From: an uncultured Clostridia bacterium
GTDB lineage: Bacteria; Bacillota; Clostridia; Oscillospirales; Acutalibacteraceae
Assembly (NCBI GenBank): GCA_937876375.1
Contig: CALEHY010000002.1
Location: 92,173-156,172 of the forward strand
DNA: 64,000 nucleotides
Direction of reading: 5' to 3'
The notes below the pieces were generated by a model that was not told the origin of the DNA, made no database searches, and saw only the letters and a list, made by a program, of their open reading frames with translations. Positions 9,563 through 18,323 of the stretch are shown one piece after another. Position 1 is the first letter of the stretch; the number at the start of each line of letters is the position of its first letter. Both the position numbers and the translations under genes were made by a program.

Positions 9563-11176
9563 CTACACCCTTGAGGCAAGCTCTAAATCGTTCAAAAATT
9601 CTTCGATTTCTGCCTTGCGAAGCTTCATTGATGCCATATTAACAATAACCCTTGCTGAAATTGGGAATATCTCCTCAACAACCTCAAGTCCATTTTCCTT
9701 TAATGTTGAGCCAGTCTCAACGATATCAACTATACCATCAGCAAGACCAAGAAGTGGAGCAAGCTCTACACTGCCCTCAATCTTGATAACAGATACGTCC
9801 ATACCCTTTGACTCGAAAAATTCCTTTGCAACCTTTGGATACTTTGATGCAACAGTCTTGCTCTTGTATCCAGAGAAGAAATCCGTACCCTTTGGACAAG
9901 CAAGAGCGAACTTGCACTTGCCCATATCCAAATCAATAACCTCGTAGAATGATGAGCCATGCTCAACGATAGTGTCCTTACCTACGATACCGATATCGCA
10001 CACACCATGCTCAACATAAGTGATAACGTCAGGAGCCTTGGATAATACAGCCTCATACTTATCAACTGGGAGGATTAGTCGTCTACCCTTGTTCTCAAGC
10101 TCGGTAGTATCAAGACCCATAGTCTTGAATAAAGAGATTGAGCTTTTCTCTAGTCTACCCTTTGTTAAAGCAATACGAATAGGACGCTCAACATTAATGA
10201 CCTCTCTCATAGCCTCTGCTAGTGCACTAACCTCTACAGCAAAGCCGATAGCTGGTGCTGGCATACCAAATTCGCCAAGCAAATTGTCATATCTACCACC
10301 AGATAGAACAGTCAAACCAGAGCCCTCTGCATATCCGTGGAATATAACACCAGTATAATAGTTAGAACGATTAACTAGACCAAGATCAAGCATAATATAG
10401 TCCTTTAGTCCAGCATCGCAAAGCTCATCATAAACAGCCTTTAGATAATCAAGAGCATTATTAGCATCCTCATCATCGTAGAGCGCCTTTGCCTCATCGA
10501 TAACAGTAGCGTCGCCAAATAATCTAGGTAACTTACGGATTGCTTTTGCCTCTCTGGTATCACCAATCTTGTCAAGCAAATCACCGAGCGCACCATAATT
10601 CTTGCCCTCAATGAAATTGCAGATATCAGCCTTTTCGGTATCAGCAATATCCATCTTGTTAAGAATAGCGTTAAAGAATGCAGCGTTGCCAATCTCTATC
10701 TTAAATGAGTTCAAATCACAACGTTTCAAGCTCTCAACAGCCATGGAGATAACCTCTAAATCTGCCTGCATAGAGCCATCACCAATAAACTCTATACCTG
10801 ACTGTGCAATCTCGTTAGTCCTACCATTCAAATCCTTTGAACGAACGAACACTGACTGATTGTAATATAGTCTTACAGGAAAATCCTCATCACTAAGTCT
10901 TGTAGCGACCATACGAGCGATAGGCATTGTGTTATCTGGTCGAAGGACAGTGGTCCTGCCCTTTGAGTCAGAGAGCTTGTACATTTCCTCTGGCTCGATA
11001 CCAGTATTGTCGCTCTTAAATACGTCAAAGAACTCAATAGCTGGAGTCATAACCTTGCGATAACTGTTCTCCTTAAACAAATCAGCAAGATTATGCTCAA
11101 TTTTGCGACGATCATCGCATTCCTCAAATAGATAATCTCTTGAGCCCTCTGGGGTTAGTTTTGAATATCGTTTCAT
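9563..11176 (-). CDS. hisZG: Fused HisZ-HisG: ATP phosphoribosyltransferase regulatory and catalytic subunits in one chain
   Basis: A single ORF of about 537 residues. The N-terminal ~330 residues are HisZ, a catalytically dead class II HisRS paralogue (TPEGSRDYLFEE start, LRPDNTMPIARM, SGGRYDNL near 290). The C-terminal ~210 residues are a short-form HisG (RIALTKGRLE, GIVGKDTI, the PRPP loop DIVETGSTLKENGLEV). Short HisG normally needs HisZ as a separate subunit. I prefer the ATG at 11176, which gives the usual HisZ start MKRYSKLTPEG; a GTG at 11200 adds eight residues and cannot be excluded because AAAGGA is about 15 bases from the ATG. It is the first gene of the his operon. Confidence 0.9.
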   Translation of the reverse strand: MKRYSKLTPEGSRDYLFEECDDRRKIEHNLADLFKENSYRKVMTPAIEFFDVFKSDNTGIEPEEMYKLSDSKGRTTVLRPDNTMPIARMVATRLSDEDFPVRLYYNQSVFVRSKDLNGRTNEIAQSGIEFIGDGSMQADLEVISMAVESLKRCDLNSFKIEIGNAAFFNAILNKMDIADTEKADICNFIEGKNYGALGDLLDKIGDTREAKAIRKLPRLFGDATVIDEAKALYDDEDANNALDYLKAVYDELCDAGLKDYIMLDLGLVNRSNYYTGVIFHGYAEGSGLTVLSGGRYDNLLGEFGMPAPAIGFAVEVSALAEAMREVINVERPIRIALTKGRLEKSSISLFKTMGLDTTELENKGRRLILPVDKYEAVLSKAPDVITYVEHGVCDIGIVGKDTIVEHGSSFYEVIDLDMGKCKFALACPKGTDFFSGYKSKTVASKYPKVAKEFFESKGMDVSVIKIEGSVELAPLLGLADGIVDIVETGSTLKENGLEVVEEIFPISARVIVNMASMKLRKAEIEEFLNDLELASRV

Positions 11177-11210
11177 AACAAAAATTATATATCCTTTCAC
11201 CTATTTCACT

Positions 11211-11230
11211 TTAGCGTGCTAATATGCTAA
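11211..11230. promoter_or_regulatory. Putative operator at the histidine operon promoter
   Basis: Plus-strand sequence TTAGCGTGCTAATATGCTAA is an imperfect palindrome with perfect outer arms (TTAGC...GCTAA; 14 of 20 positions symmetric). It covers the -10 element of the his promoter and the probable transcription start, a repressor-like position. A histidine-responsive TrpR-related repressor (YerC/HisR type) is a candidate, but this assignment is inference. Confidence 0.5.
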
Positions 11231-11252
11231 CACAATAAAGTATCCATGTCAA
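11224..11252 (-). promoter_or_regulatory. Putative sigma-A promoter of the his operon
   Basis: On the minus strand TTGACA (11247-11252) is followed after 17 bases by TAGCAT (11224-11229). It lies in the 88-base gap between the polC stop and the hisZG start, so the his-recJ-relA run probably has its own promoter as well as any read-through from polC. Confidence 0.6.
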
Positions 11253-11264
11253 CATATATTTTTA

Positions 11265-14200
11265 TTAAAATAGGGATATTTGTTTACTTTCTGGCAAATC
11301 GCCAAGAGCACCAGCAGAACGGAGTGCATCAACAACACTCTTGCCTACGCCAGGCTCGTTAGCCAAATCATCAGATGCAACAAAACCATCAGGGTTACGC
11401 TCGGCAGCCTCCTGGATAGCTTTTGCAGCTGTATCACCGATACCGTCAATAGCGTTGAAAGGCAATCTAATCTTGCCATCCTCTATCTTGTACACACGCC
11501 AATCCGACTTGTACAAATCAACTGGAAGGAACTCACAGCCACGAGCCAGCATCTCGATAACAAGCTGTAGCACGATATACTGTGACTCCTCCTTGGCTGT
11601 GGCGTCATTACCCTTTAGCTTAATCTCGTTCATTTTCTGCTTAACAGCAGCCTTACCCTGAACAGCAGCGACAGCATCGATAGCACCACCACGAACTGTG
11701 AAGAATGCACTATAGAACTCTAGTGGGTAATAAATCTTGTACCACGCAATACGAAGTGCAGCAATAACATATGCAGCAGCGTGTGCCTTTGGGAACATGT
11801 ATTTAATCTTATAGCAAGAATCGATATACCACTGCTCAACGCCAATCTCCTTCATAGCATCCTCGAATGGTGGTAGCTCCTTTGGTGCCTTACCCTTACG
11901 GGTGTACTCCATAATCTTGAAGCAATCCTTCTTTGATAGTGGTGACTCCTTGCCAGTACGCTTTTCATAAGCTTCAGCAACGTGAATAAGATGAGTCATA
12001 ATATCATCACGACAACCGATAACGTCTGAAATAGTACAGGTGCCATCCATAATCAAATCACGAGCATTACCTAGCCATACGTCAGTACCATGTGACAGAC
12101 CAGAAATCTGCAACAAATCAGCAAAGCTCTTTGGCTTAGCCTCAAGAAGCATTCCCATAACAAATGGTGTACCCATCTCTGGAATAGCAAGTGTACCGGT
12201 TTCATTATCGATATCCTCCGGTGTAACGCCAAGTGGTGCACAAGAGGTAATCAGCTCATATAGTTTTGGATCGGACAAATCAACGTCCATAACTGGAATA
12301 CCAGTAGCATCCTCAAGATACTTGTAAAGCGTTGGATTATCGTGTCCGAGCTCATCAAGTTTCAGCAATGTATCGTGCAATGAATTCTTAAAGTCAAAGT
12401 GTGTGGTATATGTACCCTTTTTCTCATCGTTAGATGGGTACTGGATAGGAGTAAAGTCCTCAACAGTATATTTGTCTGGAACAACAACCATACCGCCAGG
12501 GTGCTGACCAGTAGTACGCTTAATATTAGCCTTGCTGATATTAAGTGTTAATCTATCAATCTCCGCTCTAGGAGTTGTGCTGAACAGACCACGCTCATCA
12601 AGATACTTGCACACATAACCATATGCTGTCTTGTCGGCAACGGTAGCCATAGTACCTGCCTTGAACACATATTCCTTACCGAACAAAGTTTCTGTAAATC
12701 TATGTATCTGACCCTGTACCTCACCAGAGAAGTTAAGGTCGATATCAGGCTCCTTATCTCCGTCGAAGCCAAGGAATGTTTCAAACGGAATTTCGTGACC
12801 ATCACGCTTCATAGGAGTGCCACAGACTGGGCAATCCTTCTTTGGCAAATCAAAGCCAGAGCCAACAGAGCCATCAAGTGTAAACTCACTATGCTTACAG
12901 TTCTTGCAATAATAATGTGGTGCAAGAGGATTAACCTCGGATATACCACCAAAGTGAGCAGCAAGTGATGAACCAACAGATCCTCTAGAGCCTACAAGAT
13001 AGCCCCTACGCTCACTCTCCTCAACAAGACGCTTCGCAATAACATAAAGAACGCCATATCCGTGACCAATGATTGACTGAAGCTCTCTTTCTAGTCGAGC
13101 TGCAACATATTCTGGCACTGGATCACCATACAAGTCCTTTGCCATAGACCAGCATTTGTTAGTAAGCTCCTCATCAGCACCATCAATATGTGGCTGGAAT
13201 GTTCCAGGTGGGATAGGTGGAATATTATCCTGCACCATATCAGCAATTTTGTTAGGATTATCGATAACGAACTCCCTTGCCCTGTCACCAGCCCAAGCGA
13301 AATCGTTAAGCATTTCGTCAGTAGTTTTGAAATAAAGTGGTGCTTGATTATCAGCGTCGTCAAATCCTTTTGACGCCATAATGATAGCTCTAGTCCTTGC
13401 ATCACGCTCATCAAGGAAATGAACGTCACCAGTAGCAACGACCAATTTGCCAAGCTTGTCAGCAAGAGCGATAACTCTCTTATTTAAATCAATCAAATCC
13501 TGCTCCGAATTAATGCGTTCATGCAATTCTTTTTCGGAGCGAATCATAAATTCGTTGTTGCCATTAGGCTGAATTTCGAGATAATCATAAAATGATGCTA
13601 GTCGCTCTAGCTCATCATCGCTTTCGCCACGAAGGATGGCTTGAATAACCTCACCCTGCTCACAAGCAGAGCCAACAAGAATACCACTTCTCTTTTGAGC
13701 AAGGAGTGATTTTGGAATAAGAGGACGAGATTTGAATGTCTTAACATTACTGTGTGATATCATCTCGTACAAATTCTTGCGTCCGTACTTACGCTCCTCT
13801 GGTGGAATAGTATCGTCAAGTGAGGTATCCTCCTTAACAAGAAGAATAATATGATGACGACGAAACTCCTTTAACTTCATATTCATAAAGTCTGGATACA
13901 AATCATCATCAACAAGATAGCCCTCCATACCAAGAATAAGCTTTACACCGTTACGCTTTGCAGCACCATAAGCCTCTGGCAACGCTTGAACAACACCGTG
14001 GTCGGTAACAGCGATAGCCTTGTGTCCCCATTTTGCTGCACGAGCGATAAGTGATGATGGAGTGGACATACCGTCCATCTCACTGAAGCTTGTATGTAGA
14101 TGGAGCTCTACTCTCTTCTCATCAGCATCATCGGTTTTTTCAGCTTTTTTGACACGCTCGATATTGCTAGGACGCAAAACGAACTCGTTTGAGAACTTGT

Positions 14201-15071
14201 CATACTGATAGCCACCATTGATGATTAGTGTGCCAGCCTCCTTTACAGCCTTGATGATAGGGTCGACAACAGCATTCCTATCAAATATCTTAACTGTAAT
14301 AGACGAGGTGTAATCAGTGACACAGAAGCTAAATATACGACTGTCGCCACGCTTTGTATCTCTAACGTCGATATTGAACACATCACCCCAAACGGTGATA
14401 AATCCATCATCTGGCATAACGTCCTTAATTGGCTTTGGTAATTCTCTGATAGCTCTACCAAGAACAACCTTTCTTGTGTCGGCATAGAGTGGAGTGTCGC
14501 CAAGAATTTCGTGAACGACATTCTGCTCCTCCTCTGCCTTTTGCTTTTGGCGAGCCTCCTCCTTGACCTTTACAGCCTCAGCAACAGCCTTCTCGATATC
14601 AAAGGTTACAACCTCCATAAATGAGATATCAAGGTCGACACCAAACTCGTTATAAATGAGCATTGATATCTCCTTGTCAATCTTTTGCTGTTCAAGGATA
14701 TCCTTGCCACCATTCTTTAAACAAAGAGTGAGGGTGTCATCCTCTAGCTCTGCCTCGACTCCATCAAAGAAGCCATTAACAACAGGATGGGTCAAACGGA
14801 TAGGAGAAATAATTCTTTCTATATCTTCAATGCTAAAAAGCTCTGCAGGGTATTTTACAACAATGTTAGCCTTTTTTAGCTCCATTTTACTCTGTATAGA
14901 CTTTTGAGCATTCTCTATTACTTTGTAATCAAAAATCGTATCTGACAGAATGCCGAGCTCGACCTCTCTAGCCTCACGACGAACCTTTAGCGAAACAATC
15001 TCGGCATAGCCGATAAACGCCAAATCTTCTTCTGTCAAATAATTTGCAAAATACTGGTAAACCTGTGCCAT
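11265..15071 (-). CDS. polC: DNA polymerase III alpha subunit, PolC type, lacking the 3'-5' exonuclease domain
   Basis: The replicative polymerase of low-GC Gram-positives, 1268 residues. In order: N-terminal domain (1-200), OB fold (about 215-320), PHP domain starting with VELHLHTSFSEMDG at about 323, zinc finger with CKNCKH and CPVC near 722-750, catalytic PDIDLNFSG near 777, and a C-terminal helix-hairpin-helix (ANEPGVGKSVVDALR). Classical PolC is about 1430-1450 residues because a proofreading exonuclease is inserted into PHP right after the GxEAxLVDD segment. Here GMEGYLVDD (near residue 378) runs within about 20 residues into the second half of PHP (RRHHIILLVK), and no DxE exonuclease motif is seen. 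The start overlaps the ispG stop. Confidence 0.95.
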   Translation of the reverse strand: MAQVYQYFANYLTEEDLAFIGYAEIVSLKVRREAREVELGILSDTIFDYKVIENAQKSIQSKMELKKANIVVKYPAELFSIEDIERIISPIRLTHPVVNGFFDGVEAELEDDTLTLCLKNGGKDILEQQKIDKEISMLIYNEFGVDLDISFMEVVTFDIEKAVAEAVKVKEEARQKQKAEEEQNVVHEILGDTPLYADTRKVVLGRAIRELPKPIKDVMPDDGFITVWGDVFNIDVRDTKRGDSRIFSFCVTDYTSSITVKIFDRNAVVDPIIKAVKEAGTLIINGGYQYDKFSNEFVLRPSNIERVKKAEKTDDADEKRVELHLHTSFSEMDGMSTPSSLIARAAKWGHKAIAVTDHGVVQALPEAYGAAKRNGVKLILGMEGYLVDDDLYPDFMNMKLKEFRRHHIILLVKEDTSLDDTIPPEERKYGRKNLYEMISHSNVKTFKSRPLIPKSLLAQKRSGILVGSACEQGEVIQAILRGESDDELERLASFYDYLEIQPNGNNEFMIRSEKELHERINSEQDLIDLNKRVIALADKLGKLVVATGDVHFLDERDARTRAIIMASKGFDDADNQAPLYFKTTDEMLNDFAWAGDRAREFVIDNPNKIADMVQDNIPPIPPGTFQPHIDGADEELTNKCWSMAKDLYGDPVPEYVAARLERELQSIIGHGYGVLYVIAKRLVEESERRGYLVGSRGSVGSSLAAHFGGISEVNPLAPHYYCKNCKHSEFTLDGSVGSGFDLPKKDCPVCGTPMKRDGHEIPFETFLGFDGDKEPDIDLNFSGEVQGQIHRFTETLFGKEYVFKAGTMATVADKTAYGYVCKYLDERGLFSTTPRAEIDRLTLNISKANIKRTTGQHPGGMVVVPDKYTVEDFTPIQYPSNDEKKGTYTTHFDFKNSLHDTLLKLDELGHDNPTLYKYLEDATGIPVMDVDLSDPKLYELITSCAPLGVTPEDIDNETGTLAIPEMGTPFVMGMLLEAKPKSFADLLQISGLSHGTDVWLGNARDLIMDGTCTISDVIGCRDDIMTHLIHVAEAYEKRTGKESPLSKKDCFKIMEYTRKGKAPKELPPFEDAMKEIGVEQWYIDSCYKIKYMFPKAHAAAYVIAALRIAWYKIYYPLEFYSAFFTVRGGAIDAVAAVQGKAAVKQKMNEIKLKGNDATAKEESQYIVLQLVIEMLARGCEFLPVDLYKSDWRVYKIEDGKIRLPFNAIDGIGDTAAKAIQEAAERNPDGFVASDDLANEPGVGKSVVDALRSAGALGDLPESKQISLF

Positions 15072-16114
15072 TATAATTTATCTATCTCTTTCATCAATTC
15101 GTCTAGTAATTCATTTTCTGGGACCTTGCGAAGAATTTCGCCCTTTTTGAAGATGAGTCCACAGCCATCTCCACCAGCGACACCGATATCAGCCTCTTTT
15201 GCTTCACCAGGGCCATTGACTATACAGCCCATAACAGCAACCTTGATAGGCTTTTTGCAATCACGTAGTCGCTCCTCAACCTGATTAGCAAGACCAACAA
15301 GGTCAATCCTTGTTCTGCCACAGGTTGGACAAGAAATCAAATATGGACAATCAGTCTTTAGTCCAATAGCCTTAAGAATGTCAAAGGCAGCATAAATCTC
15401 TTTAACTGGCTTGTCCGTTAGTGACACACGAATTGTATCACCAATACCGTGTGTTAGTAATGAGCCGATACCAACAGCAGATTTGATAATACCCATACGC
15501 TCTGTACCAGCCTCGGTAACACCAAGGTGTAGTGGATAATTGCATTTTTCTGCTGCAAGCTCATATGCTTTAATCATAGTGTTAACATTTGATGATTTAA
15601 TACTGATTACAATATCATCAAAGTCAAATTTTTCAAGTAATGATGCGTGATATAATGCTGACTCAACCATAGCCTCTGGTGTTGGCGAGCCATATTTTGC
15701 CAAAATCTCTTTTTCAAGTGAACCAGAGTTGACACCGATACGAATAGGCAATCCCTTTTGCTTGCAGATATCAGCAACAGCCTTTACCCTATCCTCTGAA
15801 CCGATATTACCAGGATTAATTCTAATCTTATCAATACCCCTTTCGGCAGCACCAAGAGCCAGCTTGTGATCAAAATGAATATCAGCAACAAGTGGCACAG
15901 TAGTAGCCTTTTTGATAGGCTCAATCAAATCAAGTGCCTCTTCGTTAGGAATAGCGAAGCGAATAACCTGACAACCAGCCTGCTCCAGTTCTACAGCTTG
16001 CTCAACAGAGCCAGCGATATTAGTTGATGGAACATTAAGCATTGACTGGACAAGAATATCGCTATCGCCACCGATAAAAGTATTACCAATCTTTATTTTC
16101 TTAGAATTTCTCAT
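15071..16114 (-). CDS. ispG: 4-hydroxy-3-methylbut-2-en-1-yl diphosphate synthase (flavodoxin)
   Basis: A 347-residue GcpE/IspG, the penultimate enzyme of the MEP isoprenoid pathway. The [4Fe-4S] ligands are visible as SCPTCGR and MGCIVNGPGE, with the conserved glutamate in NGPGEA. The TIM-barrel N-terminal part starts with VQSMLNVPS. It needs reduced flavodoxin or ferredoxin. GGTGAG precedes the ATG. It is in an operon with dxr, also of the MEP pathway, and polC follows with a one-base overlap. Confidence 0.95.
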   Translation of the reverse strand: MRNSKKIKIGNTFIGGDSDILVQSMLNVPSTNIAGSVEQAVELEQAGCQVIRFAIPNEEALDLIEPIKKATTVPLVADIHFDHKLALGAAERGIDKIRINPGNIGSEDRVKAVADICKQKGLPIRIGVNSGSLEKEILAKYGSPTPEAMVESALYHASLLEKFDFDDIVISIKSSNVNTMIKAYELAAEKCNYPLHLGVTEAGTERMGIIKSAVGIGSLLTHGIGDTIRVSLTDKPVKEIYAAFDILKAIGLKTDCPYLISCPTCGRTRIDLVGLANQVEERLRDCKKPIKVAVMGCIVNGPGEAKEADIGVAGGDGCGLIFKKGEILRKVPENELLDELMKEIDKL

Positions 16115-16131
16115 AAACTCACCTAATCAAA

Positions 16132-17166
16132 CTAAAAAAGTCTTGTAATATCACTAAAGGTAACCACGCACATTAGACCTAACAGCAATGCTAGACCAGT
16201 AGCGTTAATCACCCACTCCCATTTTTGTGGGAGCTTTTTTCTAAATATACCCTCAAATAGTAAGAGGAAAAATCTCCAGCCATCGAGTGCTGGTATTGGG
16301 AACAAGTTAAATAGTCCAATATTAATAGTCAACAACGCCATAATACGAAGCATTGATGAAAAATTAGATTTTACAGCAGATGAAACGACGCTAACAGCAC
16401 CGACCGGTCCACTCAAATCAGACATACCATATCTGCCGATAATCAAATCGTGCAGCGACAAGAACACCATTCTAGCAAAGGACACCCATTCCATACAGGC
16501 AGATTTGACCACGCTAGAGAATGATTTGTCAACGCCAAGCAGCCAAAAATCCATTTTGATATACTGCTTGCCATCATAGTTTTCTGTGTCAAATGTGACG
16601 GATATGCTCTCATTACTACCATCACGACTAACGACCATATCAACAGAACTATCAGCAGAACGAGATAGTCCAGTAGTCACGTCAGTTGCTGTGTAGACAC
16701 GCATACCATCGATAGATTTGATTGTATCACCAGCCATAAGCGTAGACGAGCTGACAGCCTTGTCATCAAATTTTGCAACAGTAGGTGTACCGATAAGGCT
16801 TTGGCTTGACACCAACACTCCAACGATAACAAGTCCGAGCACAAGATTCATTATCGCACCAGCAACAACCACGAACATACGCTGCCACACCTTTTTTGAT
16901 GAAAATGAGCCCTCATTATCGCTGTCCTCATTCTCACCCTCCATCTGACAATATCCACCAAATGGTATTAGGCGTAAAGAATATTTTGTATCGCCTTTTT
17001 TGAACTGAATGAGCTTTGGTCCCATACCGATAGCAAACTCATTGACCCTAATCTTCATCAATCGAGCAGCGACAAAATGTCCACCCTCATGAATAACAAT
17101 AATCAGCTCAAAAAACAGAATAGCTATAATAACTGGATAAACTGAATTCCAAATTGTACCTAGCAC
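16132..17166 (-). CDS. rseP: Site-2 membrane zinc metalloprotease RseP/RasP
   Basis: A 344-residue intramembrane metalloprotease. The first membrane helix carries the zinc motif HEGGH (HExxH), a PDZ domain lies at about 115-200, and the last part has the LDG motif in a membrane segment near 295-300 (PIPALDGWRFF). RasP homologues cleave anti-sigma factors, cell-division proteins and leftover signal peptides. The start is GTG at 17166 inside the dxr stop region, so it is coupled to dxr. The usual LDGGR is LDGWR here, a mild variation after the catalytic aspartate. The dxr-rseP-ispG order is standard in Clostridia. Confidence 0.93.
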   Translation of the reverse strand: MLGTIWNSVYPVIIAILFFELIIVIHEGGHFVAARLMKIRVNEFAIGMGPKLIQFKKGDTKYSLRLIPFGGYCQMEGENEDSDNEGSFSSKKVWQRMFVVVAGAIMNLVLGLVIVGVLVSSQSLIGTPTVAKFDDKAVSSSTLMAGDTIKSIDGMRVYTATDVTTGLSRSADSSVDMVVSRDGSNESISVTFDTENYDGKQYIKMDFWLLGVDKSFSSVVKSACMEWVSFARMVFLSLHDLIIGRYGMSDLSGPVGAVSVVSSAVKSNFSSMLRIMALLTINIGLFNLFPIPALDGWRFFLLLFEGIFRKKLPQKWEWVINATGLALLLGLMCVVTFSDITRLF

Positions 17167-18311
17167 TTAACCGTCTCCAAAACAAAATCACGAGCAGCTC
17201 TGTCCGTATCAAGAACGTCCTGCAAAGTGAAATCTTTTTTATCTGGGGCATTTTTCATAGCCTCATTATTAAGATATGCAATGTCAGTAAATTTAATTTT
17301 GCCATTTAGGAACAAGCGAACGCTTTCCTCGTTAGCGCCATTAGCAGCTGCTGGGTGAAGACCACCAAGTTCGATAGCGTCCTTGCAGACATTGATGCAC
17401 TTAAATGTATCATAATCTGGCTCAAAGAAAGTCAGCTTGCCATAATCAGCAAGTGAAAGTGCCTTAACTGGTGACTCCACTCTCTCTGGATATGTAAGAG
17501 CATACTGAATAGGTATTCTCATATCTGGGACACCTAGCTGTGCTATCATTGAATTGTCTTGATATACAATAGCAGAGTGAACGACTGACTCACGATGAAC
17601 AACAATCTCGATATCATCATTCGGCATATCAAACAGCCACTTTGCCTCGATAAACTCTAGTCCCTTGTTCATCATAGTAGCAGAGTCAATGGTAATTTTT
17701 GCGCCCATATCCCAATTTGGATGCTTTAGAGCATCGGCAGCAGTAACATTCTCCAAATCCTCCAGCTTGCGACCAAAGAATGGTCCACCAGATGCTGTAA
17801 GAATGATTTTCTTAATAGCTTGCTTACGAGGACTCCCCTGCATTGCTTGGAAAATAGCAGAATGTTCACTATCTACTGGAAGAATGGACACGCCCATCTC
17901 TTTTGCGAGGTTAGTAACAAGGTGGCCACCTGCAACAAGTGTCTCCTTGTTAGCAAGGGCAATAGTTTTCTTTGCCTTAATAGCCTCAAGTGTTGGCTGT
18001 AATCCAACCATACCAACAACAGAGTTAAGCACTGTGTCAGCACCATCATATGTAGCACACTCGATAAGTCCGTCCATACCAGCAACGACCTTGGTGCTTG
18101 TGTCAGCAATACGAGTTTTAAGCTCCTTTGCTGACTGCTCGTTCATCATACATACAAGCTCTGGCTTAAACTCTCTAACCTGCTCCTCAATGATATCCAC
18201 ACGAGAATTAGCAGTGAGGCATTTGATTGTGTAGCCCTGCATTCTGGCAACATCAAGTGACTGTGTACCGATAGAACCAGTAGAGCCAAGTAGTGAAATA
18301 TTTTTTGTCAT
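17160..18311 (-). CDS. dxr: 1-deoxy-D-xylulose 5-phosphate reductoisomerase
   Basis: A 383-residue DXP reductoisomerase, the committing step of the MEP pathway. The NADPH-binding motif is at the N-terminus (LLGSTGSIGTQSLDV). Metal-binding residues sit in LPVDSEHSAIFQ, and the substrate loop region contains TASGGPFFG and HPNWDMGAKITIDSATMMNKG. Length is normal. It follows cdsA by 12 bases and overlaps rseP. Together with ispG it supplies isoprenoids to UppS, encoded two genes upstream. Confidence 0.95.
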   Translation of the reverse strand: MTKNISLLGSTGSIGTQSLDVARMQGYTIKCLTANSRVDIIEEQVREFKPELVCMMNEQSAKELKTRIADTSTKVVAGMDGLIECATYDGADTVLNSVVGMVGLQPTLEAIKAKKTIALANKETLVAGGHLVTNLAKEMGVSILPVDSEHSAIFQAMQGSPRKQAIKKIILTASGGPFFGRKLEDLENVTAADALKHPNWDMGAKITIDSATMMNKGLEFIEAKWLFDMPNDDIEIVVHRESVVHSAIVYQDNSMIAQLGVPDMRIPIQYALTYPERVESPVKALSLADYGKLTFFEPDYDTFKCINVCKDAIELGGLHPAAANGANEESVRLFLNGKIKFTDIAYLNNEAMKNAPDKKDFTLQDVLDTDRAARDFVLETVKC

Positions 18312-18323
18312 AATATCACCCGA

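Noticed and set aside
9282..9947. Plus-strand ORF of 221 codons opposite hisD and hisZG
   Set aside because: Serine/isoleucine-rich composition, no ribosome site or motifs, fully antisense to two well-supported genes.
17665..18234. Plus-strand ORF of 189 codons opposite dxr
   Set aside because: Mirror frame of a conserved gene; no start signal or recognisable domain.
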